From NCBI GenBank assembly GCA_019059635.1, contig JAGVRJ010000003.1, forward strand, positions 682,001 to 746,000: 64,000 nt of DNA. The letters run 5' to 3'. The DNA is from Proales similis. Taxonomy: Eukaryota > Rotifera > Eurotatoria > Ploima > Proalidae. Of this stretch, positions 13,348-24,373 are shown one piece after another (positions within the stretch are counted from its first letter, which is position 1; each line of letters opens with the position of its first letter). Position numbers and translations under genes: made by a program. The notes under the pieces were generated by a model. It did no database searches. It had not been told where the DNA came from and was given only the letters and a program-made list of their open reading frames with translations.

Positions 13348-15453
13348 TTCCGTCGTCTAAAGTTAAACAGAGAAATTGATAAGGATCGGATTAGCCGAGC
13401 TCTTCTTCACAACTTTTCAAGCTGGCCTGTAAATGTAAGTTTGTGTGTTTAGGCCAAATATTTGTTTATCCAATTTCGAAAAGCTCACAATAATCGAAAG
13501 GCAGATGTAGAGTAAACAGGGCCGAGCGAGCAGAAGGCGTCCAAAACAAAAATAATAATAATTAAAGTTACTAGAGGATGTAAACAACAAATGGCCTGCG
13601 TGGCGAGATATGCAAGAAACGCATTTGATTCAATTCTAATCCTGCGCTGAGTAGGAAACGTCATAATTAAGAAGACTAATATGAGCTTGCCAATCAGGCA
13701 TGTCGTCCAGCGGCCATGACAAGTTCTTATCTTGCCTCTAAACTCCGACCCTGGAGCGGCCGTGCTGAGCAGCTCTAATTAAAAATTTCTTAAATCAAGT
13801 GTAACTGCAGAATGGCCAGAGTGTACTTAAGAGGCGAGCAAATTGCTGATAAACATCTCTCTCTCTAAATGCACTCTTTTGGCCGATTAGAATCGGTGTT
13901 GACTCTACGCCTATTATAACTAGAAGAAGTAGGCGAGGAAACTGCTGCTGCTGCTGATGTTGTTGTTGTTGTTTGATGTTTAGGGCGATAATAGTTGTTG
14001 TTGCTTGTCGATAATTTTCTTATGCATAGAGAATAGAAAGAGACGCTCAAATTACGAGATGTGCAGCTTTTTTCAAGTGCGATAAACATTAGATGCTCGA
14101 ACAATAAACTTGGGTCATAGGGCGGAAGGCGGCCACGACAATGATGATGGCGATCGACGAACCGGTAGCGGACAGCGTGTAGCCGTAGATTAAACGCGGA
14201 GCGAAAGCCGCTAAAACAACTTAGTCACTAGTAGTGCACTCGACGCGGCGGCAGAATGTTTTCCCGCGTTTGAACTGATCTAAAACGAACGTCGCCAGAG
14301 ACGACGACAGCGATCGAGTATAAACACCTGAGAGAGAGAAACGTACAGAAATGGAGAGCGAGAGCTATTCGACATGTTAATCGCGCTTAATAAATGCCGA
14401 TAATTGAGAACGAAGCCGCTGTGTCGTATTACACTCTTTACCTTGTTTATTCAATAGGTCTGTCTTTCTCTGCATTCTTGTTGGGCCCGAGCAAAATTGA
14501 GCTTGTTTCGGTCTTCTAAGCCCGAGCCGAGTCTAAGCTGCTTAAAGCGCGTGATATTCGAGCGATTTAATTACAAACGAATACCAACGGCCGCTAATGG
14601 GCTAAAAATTAGGCTTCCTTTCTAGTCGCGCTTGATTGCGATACAAAATAGAAATAGGAAGGAAGTGACTACGATACCTCCGGCAACATCATTCGTTCGT
14701 TCACCTCCCAAGTCGAGTGTCCTCCTCCTTAACCCCTTTTCGACAGCACACATATATATAGCCAGAAAGGAGAAGAGAGCAACCATGTTGTCACACGTGT
14801 GATCGTCTTTTCGATCTCACGTCTTTCGCTGATTAGCGTCGACAATAAAAAGAAAACAGAAAACAAAAGCCGAACGGCACGCTCCCACACACTCGCTCAG
14901 CTCGTCCAAATTGTTAATTTTAAACCACATGCGACCACCTCCTGCTGATGACGGCGATTCGCCCGAGTCGAATGGTCACTGCTTCACTGCTGATCGTAAA
15001 ACTAATCGCACACGAGAGCAGTATAATGCCGAAACGGTTTAGCTACTCGATTTAGGCTGCCAAAGCTCGCTTATTTCGTGCCGATGAGAGCGTTGTTGAC
15101 ACCTATTGATTGGAGGTCTTTATTAAGAGCTAGTTGACCCCCGACCAGGCTCATCCCGTTGGGCAAACACTGCGGGAAGGTCTATGGTGAAGTGTGTCCT
15201 ATGACAAGGTGAAATGAATTAGCTTGAACACGCCCTGACGTTCCACACGCTCATCACGTAATTGAAGGGGGCACGTCCGTCCGGCCTGAGTTGGCTCCGA
15301 GTAAATATTTAGAGTCGAACAAGCGATCGAGGCGCACGCCACAAACCGAAATGCCAAACACGTTTATCAAGTCATCGGCCAGTTTGCGCGATTAACTTCT
15401 TCGAGTATCTGTTTATTTCGCCAAGCGTGCCAATACCGAATCGGGTGCGTCCG

Positions 15454-15475
15454 CACACACACACACACACACACA
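15454..15475. repeat. (CA)11 microsatellite
   Basis: Perfect CA dinucleotide run of 22 bases. Confidence 0.97.
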
Positions 15476-15590
15476 TGAAATAAACAATTTCATATGGGCA
15501 GACTCGAATGTCTGGCAATCTCGCCGCTTGCTTGCGTGATCTGTTGGACGCGTCAATCGACGATGATGAAGACGAAGAGGAGTGGTGGGA

Positions 15591-15601
15591 GGGGGGGGGG
15601 G
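15591..15601. repeat. Poly-G run (11 G)
   Basis: Eleven consecutive G residues inside a purine-rich GAT/GAG-repeat neighbourhood (15560-15665). Confidence 0.95.
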
Positions 15602-17246
15602 TGTGAGGATGAGGATGCTGAAAATGATGAGGATAAAAGATGAGGAGGATAAAGAGTGTGTTGGACGATGATGATAATTATAATAGAGCGTGTGGCGCTG
15701 GCCAGTGCAAGAATATGCCCTGCAAATTTAATTAGGAGCTTAAACCAGCAAGTGTCTGCTCGCCTGCCATTCTAGCTGCTAGTTGGCGCCCCCTAATCCT
15801 GGTTGGATAAGGAGCGAATTGCACGCTAGTCTATGAGATGGGCGAGCTGATAAATAAAGAATTTCGTGCCGATTTTCATTCACGATAAGCGCACAGAGTA
15901 ATTAAAAAAAAAGAAAAGAAGCAGAATAAAAGAGAGTCGAGATAGATAGTGAAAAAGTGGGTCTGGCTTGCTAGCACTAGCCGACGGGGAAGCGGCCGAT
16001 TGCCGGTGGCCATGCCTTAGCAGAAGGAGAAAATTATTAGATGTTCAGCACCATTATATTGATGGACTGTAACAGCAGCGTAGGAGCAAGTTCGCGCCAA
16101 GTGCTCACCACTCTGGGTTTGAATTAGTGGCAAATGTGCAAATTAACTTCGGTCGAGTGACCTCTGACAACGGTCTCGGGCTCAAGTCTTTCAAGTACGA
16201 GCCTGTAGATTTGCCACTTGGCGTATTTCTTCTCCTTTTAATTAATCCTAGAAATAAATGGACGAATGAAGTGAAAGAGAGACTAGCGGCCTGGTCAGCA
16301 TTAGTCAGCAATATATAGATGGCCCGAAGCGATAAAGCAGCTTGATCGCGTGTCGCATGCAAGCCTGTCGTCGTCGTCTCTGTCGCCACTCTAGTCCGGT
16401 GCCAATCTAGATGCTGCTAATTGATTGTGGCCCGAGCATTGCATGCAGTCGCTATCCGACCGCCACCGGACTCGTCTCGTCGGCAGCACATTCCGCTGTC
16501 TTTTAAAACCGCATTCTCAGGCCAAATGATGTTTTTGTTGACATGGACCTGGCTCGCATTCGTGCGTGCTCGGCTTAAATCAGCAAACAATAAGAGTGAA
16601 AATGAGAAGAACGAGTATCCATTCAGATGTGTAAACAAACAAGCGCACAGGACGGCGAAGGCGAGCCACATGAATCTAATGCTAAACCAAACAACGCTCA
16701 GTGGCGATTGGTCTCAATTGGAACGCGAGACTAATGAATTCTTGCGCAACTCGATTGCGTTCTCTTGGCATTCATTCACACGACTGGGCGTTAATCTGTT
16801 GTTGATGGTTGGAGAAACCGATCGTGATGCATTGAAGCGTGTTTAATGCGAATAGTCTTGGTGAATTTGATGGCCTAAGCAGAAGCAGGAATCACAAAAC
16901 TAGACGAGCATAGCTGGTGATGGGCAGCCGTTTTGCTAGTTGCTTTGCTCACTAAGGCGAAAAGAGCGCTCAAGTTACTAAAAACAAAATCCGACCGACG
17001 AGTGTGCGCATTAGTAAAAGAAGGCGAATAGAAGAGAGAAAAAAAAGGTAAAGGGGCAGCCGAAGGCTATACAAAACGCTGGCTTTGCGGGCGGCCAATC
17101 GAGCAGACGCCTGCATCGCTTGATTAGACTCACTGCTGGTTTTTTTTAGAGAGGAAAGGGAGCCCCGAGGCAAGCACCGGCCTGTTCAATCACAGGCGTA
17201 ATTCAAGCCGATTTTTGTGTAGAAACAGACCAAATGAAATGTAATT

Positions 17247-17264
17247 AGAGAGAGAGAGAGAGAG
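17247..17264. repeat. (AG)9 microsatellite
   Basis: Perfect AG dinucleotide run of 18 bases. Confidence 0.95.
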
Positions 17265-19280
17265 GGAATGGTCGACGTGAGTGAATAGGCGGCAGGCCGA
17301 TGAATACCTGGCAGATGTAATTAGCAGCAGTTCTTAGCTTTTCTAATTACTCTGAGCAGTCATTCTATGAGCGGCCCTTTTGGCACCACGTCAGAGCATT
17401 TGCGGTCTTTTTTGGTGTCGACCGCTTCAAAATTGAGTTGTTCGCGTTTTAGAATTGACCGCAATGGCAAATATTTTGCTCGAGCCACGACAAAAACAAC
17501 GCTGACGACGACGGAACTGAATGACCGCCGGCCGAACAACACACCAAATAAATAAATTATGGCTGAAAATGATGAGTAAATGAAATGAATTGGCGAAAAA
17601 CGGCCGCGAATGGTGACGAAGGAGATGATCAAGAAGCCATTCGCCCATCGAGCCGCTAACTGAATCTTGAAACATGTCAATTGATCGAATTTAATTTATC
17701 GAATATTGACCGGTTCGTTCTGTTGAAAGCTGCTTGGTTTCCTAATTAAATCCAAACGGGACACACGGCAAGCCCTTTATTGAAATGAATAAGCCCACCT
17801 CCCACTCTCTCTCTGTCATCCTCGCTCTGCCCCCCTAAAATCGGCACTCATCGATGTTGGCCACTCGATGAGAGTGGCCCGACCCTTCTATTCACATGCA
17901 GATTACAACTCGTATGCGTGATGCATTCAGGTACTTAATATGATCTGAAAGCGGTGAGTGCCGGGGCCAAATTAGAATCCGAGCACGATCGAACAAAGAG
18001 TCCAGGGCATTGTGTTGTGCTCTGCTCAAGCACCAGTGCCGCCGATCATCAGATTTGAGAGAAGTCAGCGACACAACTAGAAGCTCAATGAACCGAACAA
18101 TCGAAAACAAAACAAACGTTCACTTTTTTTTCTTTCTTTTAATTCAGGCACGAATAGCAAACTAATCATCGGGAGAATATGAGAAGAGAGTAAACGAAGA
18201 GGCGAGTTTCGGTCATGACGCTTTTTCAGAAGCCATTCTGGTGTGAATAGAGCCCCATTCGTTGATGTTGTTGTTTTTCCATTACACTTGAGAGTTATCA
18301 GAGCGGCCGATCTTTTAACAGGAGCATTACTCGGTATTCGTGCCCTTTTCCCTCTCAACTATCAAGTGCTTTATATCTAGCCGCCAGAAGAATTGAAGAG
18401 CCGATGTGTGCTCATCTCCTGTCTTTACCTCCAATATTCGCTCAGCATTCTGATTGACTCACTGGCTCTGATCGACCTTTTAGGCTTGGTGCCATCAAAA
18501 GAAACCCTCCTTCCCCCAATTCCCACACATCTAATCTCAATAGGTTTAACTAAATTGGCCAACAATTTTTATGAAAAGCTCGTAAAAGAATTGGGCAAGC
18601 AACTTAATTCACAAACCAACTAACGAGCAGCCTAAGAAGCAATCGAAAATGTTTTCTGACAAGGCCCTGAAGAATTGCAAAATGCACAATCGATTGAGTT
18701 TATAAAACAATAGGAAGAAGGGGCGGAAAATGTCCGTGTCTAGAAGACTGAAGCTGAACTATTCTGGGGACAAATTGCTTAGAGCTTGTTGTTGTTGTTG
18801 TTGTTTAAAAACCGGGACATGATAGATTGGCATTTAATTTGACAGCTCCCGGGAATTGCCCAATGCCTCTTAATTTGAATCGGCCTGAATCCAGAGCAGC
18901 TCGCTTATCAGCTAAACCGTTGCTACTTGCATTCCATGCGACCGCAATTCATTCTATCAATTTTCTATTTTCTCCGTCGTAGGAGCCAGATATTAGCTCT
19001 CGCAATTTCTGATTGAATTTGGAGCCAGGAAACAATTGAATTTAACTAGCTTAGCTGAGTTTACAGGCTCAGGACTCGTAGGTGCAGCGAAGTGAGTAGG
19101 CGAGTGCGTGGCTCTGATGGTTATTTGTCAAAACTGCCAGCTAGTCGCTTTTGATTAGATAGAGTTGCGGTTGCGTCTCGATTATTTCCACGGCCACTTC
19201 GGGTCCTTGGCAGCATAAAAAGATCACATGCGCGAACGGTTTAGCTTGTCTAAGCACCAAAACAGCCCCGGCCGGCCTTG

Positions 19281-19286
19281 CTTAAA
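19281..19286 (+). promoter_or_regulatory. Possible TATA-like element of the peptide-precursor gene
   Basis: TTAAAA lies about 30 bases upstream of TCAGTCAGCATT (near 19313), which fits an arthropod-style initiator (TCAGT). Spacing is right for a core promoter; no expression data. Confidence 0.35.
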
Positions 19287-19384
19287 ATTGGCTGCTAGGC
19301 AGCTCTTTTCACAGTCAGTCAGCATTTGATTTTTCAACTTGTTTTCTGTTCAGAGATTGTGAAGTATAACCATATCCAATAAAG

Positions 19385-19819
19385 ATGGCCCCTCAGTACA
19401 CAATTCTGGCTGCATTGCTGTTGATTTGCGCAGCGCACTGCGAGAATTTCGATTCAGGCCTTAGCCCCGAGGCCAAGGACCAAGTGATTGAGAACTACAT
19501 TCAGCAGATAGACAGGACACAAACGTTGAGATCAACGCTGCGCAAAGAGATCAACTGGCTGGGCTATCTGGAGAAGGCCAACTTCTTTCCAGATGAAATG
19601 AGACGTTCATTGGTTCAGTCGATAGTCGTCAAGTACCGCGAGTTAGACGCTCTACTCAAAAACTTTGTGCCCGACGAGAGCACTGTCAATGAAATCGTCG
19701 AGAGCTTCAAAATGATGGAGCAAAAGGCTGACGACAAGCAAAAAAGAGGCCTAGACTGGTTCAAGCGTGGCTATCTTCCTATCTTGTATTCCAAGCTGCC
19801 TGTGATCCGAACTGGCTGA
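19385..19819 (+). CDS. Secreted neuropeptide-like precursor
   Basis: 144-aa intronless protein with a clear N-terminal signal peptide (YTILAALLLICAAHC, cleavage probably after Cys19 or nearby). A charged helical middle of about 100 residues follows, with no further Cys. The last 30 residues contain two dibasic sites: KQKR, then GLDWF, then KR, then a 16-residue C-terminal peptide starting GYLPILY and ending VIRTG-stop. Processing at both KR sites would release GLDWF and a peptide whose final Gly could be amidated. Signal peptide, dibasic sites and terminal Gly together are the usual neuropeptide-precursor pattern; I do not recognise the family. ATG is preceded by AATAAAG; an AATAAA polyadenylation signal is at 19932-19937. 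Confidence 0.7.
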   Translation: MAPQYTILAALLLICAAHCENFDSGLSPEAKDQVIENYIQQIDRTQTLRSTLRKEINWLGYLEKANFFPDEMRRSLVQSIVVKYRELDALLKNFVPDESTVNEIVESFKMMEQKADDKQKRGLDWFKRGYLPILYSKLPVIRTG

Positions 19820-20297
19820 GAAACAAATGAAACTCATCAGTAATCTTAAGCCCTCTGTCTCTCTCACTCTCTCTTTTTTCAATTAGTTGTTGTTACAATT
19901 TTCGTAATCCGAGTAGTTTTCAAATGCCCCAAATAAACATGTTCTCGTCAATGCTATGAATATTCGTCGTATTCTAAGTTCAGTCAGAGAGGCTTTGCGG
20001 CGAGGGAGTTCAATGGTTCAGCGGTTAGATGGCTCACTTGAGCAAAAAGCCGGGCCGTTAAGAGCTGACTGAAAATAGGCGCGGACGGACACGCTAATAG
20101 GCCTCGCTGCTCAAATCGGACGAATACTAATTGCCAGTCATGTAATTTTTCTACACGAGAGTGACCAATGACTACGGCATGCATTATGCACAGCTCAAAA
20201 CGATCCATCGCATTAGTAGCCATCGCGATGGTGATACGAGTGAATGTTTCAATATTCAACGAGTAAAAGGCGCCGCGCGAACACAACTCTTTCATGA
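19820..20297. other. Intergenic region between peptide gene and SPICE1
   Basis: Carries the polyadenylation signal of the peptide gene (AATAAA 19932-19937) and presumably the SPICE1 promoter. No other gene is supported. Confidence 0.5.
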
Positions 20298-22407
20298 ATG
20301 TCCCGACTCAGTCAAACAAGTAGCGCCCGATCCAATCGGCCCGGCTCGGCTGGCCACGCGCTGAAGAAAAACCCTGCAGTTAAACCAGCCTGGGATGTGA
20401 GTGAGATTTTCAACTCTGAAACCTATAATTCACTTCATTTTGTTTCGATTCAGTCCAACTTGACCGATTTAAACAACCTGAAAGCATCTCCGTCTGAGCT
20501 GGTAGTTTCAAATTGCAAAAGAAATTAATCAGTTAAACAATGGCTAGTGTGTGTTGCTGATTTAAGGAGAGACGTAAACTCGCGCATCAGTCGAAGAACC
20601 TGGCCACGGTCAAACAGAAAGACGGCCGTGCGCCGAAAAAGAACGCATCTGACGCCAGCAACAAACTCTCAATTTTACGCCAGATCCTCTTTGATGACGA
20701 CCAGTTCAAGTCGGCTGTTCTTCAGTCAAACAAAACCCTCAAGGCTCTGAATGAGATATTCAACAATCAGAACGAGTATGAGAATAACGTTCATAAGAAC
20801 AACAACCAGCCTGACGATGACGACGACGAAGATCGATACTCATCGATATCGGCTTCTCACCGGGTTAGTCAAGTTTGCTTATTTCTTTCTCATCTCACAA
20901 GTTTTGAAAACCACGAATAGAAGCCGGTTCGTGTTCACTTCACAATGGCACCCGATCAGGACCATAACGGGTTAGTGAAGCAATTCATTCAGGTTTTGGT
21001 TTGTAGTTGTTTAAAAGGATCGAACGAAACAGGGCCGGGCTACCGTTTCAAAGAGGCGGCCAGACCAAGAAACAAAGCAAAACGACTGACTTGGCCGAGC
21101 CAGAGCTCTCCAGTCTTCTCGAGCAAAAGTTGAACAAACTCAAGAAAGAGGGAAATAGTAAAAAGTACGATAAACTGCTGGAGCTGAAGCGCATTCTGCT
21201 GGAAAAGGACGAGAACAACATGGAATGCGCAAGAGAGCTGAACAATTTGAATGAGCGATGTGTGAGCGAAGAGAGAGCTCCGATCAAATTGACCGAGAAC
21301 TTTGCGCCCAAGTCAAGTGACAGTCTGAACGACGAGCTCAAATGTGCTCTTGTTCGCCTCGACGAACGATTTCGCTCGTTCGAAAAGCGCAATTCAAAAT
21401 CAACAGATTGGTCAGTTTTGTCGTCCAGCTACACTCTGAGCATGGTCGGTTTCATAACGAAGTTGTTCGAGCATTTGGAGAGCAGCTACGACGAGCTAAA
21501 CAACGAAAAACTGAAATGCAACGAAATGAACAAGCAGCTGGACATCCACCGCAAGCTCATCGACGGACTCACAAACGAAATCTTGTTCGTCAAAGAGCAG
21601 AACGAGAAAATTGTCAACGAATACATAAACAGACAGGCCAAATTGGAGGCCGAACTCGAGCAATTAAGAGGCTCGATCAGAGCTAGGAGTCGACAGAGTG
21701 CATTCGAGCCAGCAAGGCCGGCGTCTTGCGTGTCAATGATAAACACAGTCGAGTCGGGCGACAAATTCACCGAACGGCTGAACGCAATGCTGTATCAGGA
21801 GAACCACGAGCTGAGTCGATCGTCGTCGGCCAGCATGTTGCCGACAATGAGCGGCGAACGATCTCTCCTTCGACCCATTCACGTCCAACCGACGGCAGGG
21901 AAATACTTTGACATGCAGCTCAAAGAGATAAACATAAAGAACAGCCAGGCGCACCAGCGTCTGCGCGAGCTTCAACAAACAAGTAAAAGCGAAAGCAAAT
22001 GCTCAGGGCTAGAGCAAAACGACATGCTCGACAAGCTTAAACTTGAACAGCAAAAGCTACGCGAGCAGATTCAAATGCTCAACAAACAGCGTGAAGCCGC
22101 TCAGCAAGAACTGGAATCGCTCACGGCGTCCAACAATTTCAACCAGAAAAGTGAGAAATTGATTAGAAATCTTCAAGAAACGGCCTATTTCCAGGTGGAA
22201 TCAAGTGGCATCTCTCCTATTCCCAATCAGGTTTGTTTGATTGCTTCCTGGTTCATTCGTTTGAATCCATTAATTCTATTCATTCGGCTGCATTGTTAGA
22301 TTGGGAACTACAATTTTGACGAAGAGGCAACAAACGATTCAATCAAATCTGAAAAGAGCAGACGCCGCCACTCTCCGCCCCAGACACCGGAGAAGCTGAT
22401 TCAATAG
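20298..22407 (+). CDS. SPICE1: Spindle and centriole-associated protein 1 (SPICE1)
   Basis: Centriole and spindle protein needed for centriole duplication and spindle assembly in vertebrates. Exons: 20298-20396, 20454-20501, 20567-20863, 20921-20974, 21007-22230, 22300-22407, giving 609 aa. The N-terminal signature of the family is visible: VKPAWD..LTDLNNLKASPSEL, then ERRKLAHQSKN, then LSILRQILFDD..F...L..S...LKALNEIF. The large fifth exon is a coiled coil (21100-21700 and 21900-22200), with a Ser-rich spacer between. Intron 4 would be only 32 nt (20975-21006), the shortest inferred here; its borders are the least secure part of the model. The C-terminus SRRRHSPPQTPEKL is a potential phosphosite cluster. 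Confidence 0.85.
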
Positions 22408-22954
22408 TGGCTCAAAAGCATTCAATTCTTTTCAAAATCTAATCAACCTGCAATTTCAGAGTCAGACAGACTCCAACTCTGATTCTTATCAAAAAATAGA
22501 AAAAGTAAACTAAGATTTGCATTGAATAAAGCGACAAATTCTCTTCATTCCTTGCTTGATTTCTCCTCTAAACTGCAGTCGAATTTGTGCAAAGGCTTCT
22601 TGCTCTTCTCTTTTCCTCGAGATCGTTGTCCGTTGGTTCTCTCCCTTTTTATTTAAGTTAGTCTTTGGAAGAAAACAGAAAGTAAAATGGCAAAGAGTGC
22701 AAATTAAATGTGAAATATAGAAGGCGCACAGTTGGTGATGAATTTGATCAAGTCTCGTTCGTATGAATAGAAACTGATTTGAATAATTATCAAACTAAAA
22801 AGTATTCTGAAACTTTGCGCACAGATGTTGGTAGTAAGAAGAATAGGTTAAAAAAAATGTAGAGAGCTATTTGCTAGTTTGAGAATAAAACGCCAAGAAG
22901 AGAGCTTAAGTCTGAATTGGAATAATAAAGTCGCCCGAACGGAATGAATAAGGA
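22408..22954. other. Intergenic region
   Basis: AT-rich 3' flank of SPICE1 (GAATAAAG at about 22523) and 5' flank of the next small gene. No supportable coding sequence. Confidence 0.5.
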
Positions 22955-23248
22955 ATGGCTGGTCGCTTTATTGGAATTGCCTTGTTCATTAGTAAGTTGT
23001 TCGGGTTGGTTTCCTCATCGGATAAAGTAAAAGAAAAGAATGTTTAAGTAATTTGCATGTACGCCGCAATTTACAGTCAACTAGAGGCGAGCTCGATGGA
23101 TAAGATTGCCAGCGAGTTGAGCTCTGCTTACAGGGATGCTTTTCCGGCGCTTAAAAGCAAAATACTTGCCGCCTACAAAGCAAGAGGCCACAGTAATGAC
23201 TACTTTGAAGAACATTTCGGCCAGAAGCGGTTTGGCGCGGGCAGTTAG
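22955..23248 (+). CDS. Small hypothetical protein (two-exon model)
   Basis: Model 22955-22991 plus 23085-23248 gives 66 aa beginning MAGRFIGIALFI and ending FGQKRFGAGS. The second part (SELSSAYRDAFPALKSKILAAYKARGH) is an amphipathic helix. ATG context and the GTAAGT donor are good; the acceptor (AACTAG) is weaker. An alternative is a single-exon start at 23057. AATAAA follows the stop at once (about 23253). The N-terminus could be a short membrane or mitochondrial signal. Family not recognised. Confidence 0.35.
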
Positions 23249-23274
23249 ATCGCAATAAAAATTTAGACCTTTTA

Positions 23275-23490
23275 CTAATGTTTGCCAACTTTTATTCTGA
23301 GCGTATCGAACGAGTCCTCTCTCACGAGTCCTCTTTTTCTAGCCTGTGCATCTTCTTCTGCATCCCAGACCACTTCCACATCTCTTTCTGTTTCGGTGGC
23401 TTTTTCATCTTGCTCGACGCTTGTGTCGGCTTCCTCTAGGCTTTTGGCAAATTTAAATTCTCGCCTCGCTCCAACCAGACAAGTATTCAT
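23275..23490 (-). CDS. Hypothetical 71-aa acidic ORF, possible second cistron
   Basis: ATG-initiated frame starting one base after the stop codon of the upstream minus-strand gene (TAGGATG). The product is acidic, with many Glu, Asp, Thr and Val, no signal peptide and no recognised domain. It could be a second cistron of the same mRNA, an alternatively spliced last exon, or simply 3'UTR that happens to be open. AATAAA on this strand falls inside the end of the frame, which argues against it being the main product. Confidence 0.3.
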   Translation of the reverse strand: MNTCLVGARREFKFAKSLEEADTSVEQDEKATETERDVEVVWDAEEDAQARKRGLVREDSFDTLRIKVGKH

Positions 23491-23491
23491 C

Positions 23492-24089
23492 CTACTTCAG
23501 TTGATATATTTTGATCAGCTCTTTTCTGATGCGAGCCATTCGTCCTTTCCCTTTCGGCGCTTTCTCGAAAGGCTCGAGCAGCGTCTTGTGCACATTCTTC
23601 GGTGCATCCCAGCCTGAGACGGGTTGGTTCTGGCTTTGCATGCTGTGAATTCATCCAACTTTTGAAGCGATCTTTAGAAGGCTTTTGAATAAAGAACCTT
23701 ACAACTCCTGGAATCGCTTCAAACTCGTTTTTTTTTCTTTTTCCACATATTTTTGCTTCACCGCTTCAAATTCGGATTTATTGTTCGTGGCCTCGAGCTG
23801 TTGCGCACTCTGCCTACTGTCAGTGAGAAAGCGTTCGATCAGTTCTTGCTTGTAATTTCCGCGATTGGCCTCTATTCTTCTTATTAATGATTAAGTCGCT
23901 CACCAAGATGCACTTTTTCAACTTTACCTGCAGAGATCGGTGTTGAACAGGCCCGTTTTTTGTATATCCGCACCGACTTTGAGCTAGTCTCTCTTGACTT
24001 GTCAAATCATCTTTGTGAGGCTTTTTCAAATTTTTTTTCTCAAAAAACAGCAATACCCGACTAGTGACGATTGTTTTTCGAGCGAACAT
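23492..24089 (-). CDS. Putative mitochondrial protein, unrecognised
   Basis: Three-exon model: 24089 to about 23990, 23876-23703, 23642-23492. The N-terminus MFARKTIVTSRVLLFF is basic and hydrophobic like a mitochondrial presequence. Exon 2 reads IEANRGNYKQELIERFL and is helical and charged; exon 3 has SGWDAPKNVHKTLLEPF followed by KGKGRMARIRKELIKIY, resembling a small conserved organellar protein. Exon 2-3 junction phase is secure (TT|C). The exon 1-2 junction is not: the best-looking donor (CTGCAG|GTAAAG) is out of phase and a weaker CG|GTGCGG donor must be used. Exon 1 may therefore be mis-modelled or contain a frameshift. Confidence 0.5.
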
Positions 24090-24182
24090 TATGGCTCATT
24101 CGAAATGGACACTTGCCTGATGAAGCAGTGTTCAATTTAAAATATTTTCAATGATGACAAGATCAAGATCCTTCCATTTTGC

Positions 24183-24373
24183 TTGCTTTTTAAATCTCTT
24201 TTCAAACTTAACATTATTCAACAGAGAGTAGTTGCCCGGTTATTATGTGTATCAATTATCAGCAACATAGCTCAACAAGAAGGTCAAACAAATCAGAATT
24301 GAAAAGAAACAAGCGATGCCGGATGAAAGCGATAGAGCAGAGCTGGGCCCTGAGCAGGCGGACACTGGCCTAG
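24183..24373 (+). repeat. Left copy of duplicated LIN9 5' end
   Basis: 191 bp matching 26936-27124 at about 96-97% by eye: a few substitutions and one 2-bp indel just before the ATG. It covers a polypyrimidine/AACAG intron-end-like stretch, the 5' leader, the ATG (24316) and the first 19 codons. Similarity stops abruptly at CCTAG. Confidence 0.95.

Larger units (their letters stand above)
13348..19384. other. 6-kb gene-free region upstream of FGFRL1 and the peptide precursor
   Basis: Longest non-coding tract of the window. Every open frame in it is short, overlapping and without family signal. It contains CTG/GTT triplet runs (about 13940-13975 and 18788-18806), a CA run, a G run and a GA run (listed separately). 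Its position between the 5' ends of FGFRL1 (-) and a secreted peptide gene (+) makes it a candidate regulatory domain; 5' non-coding exons could also lie here unseen. Confidence 0.6.

Noticed and set aside
13865-14104. 79-codon minus frame with CTG/GTT triplet run
   Set aside because: Simple-repeat driven; no supporting structure.
16105-16846. Overlapping plus and minus open frames of 60-140 codons
   Set aside because: No splice structure, no domain, both strands open: composition effect in non-coding DNA.
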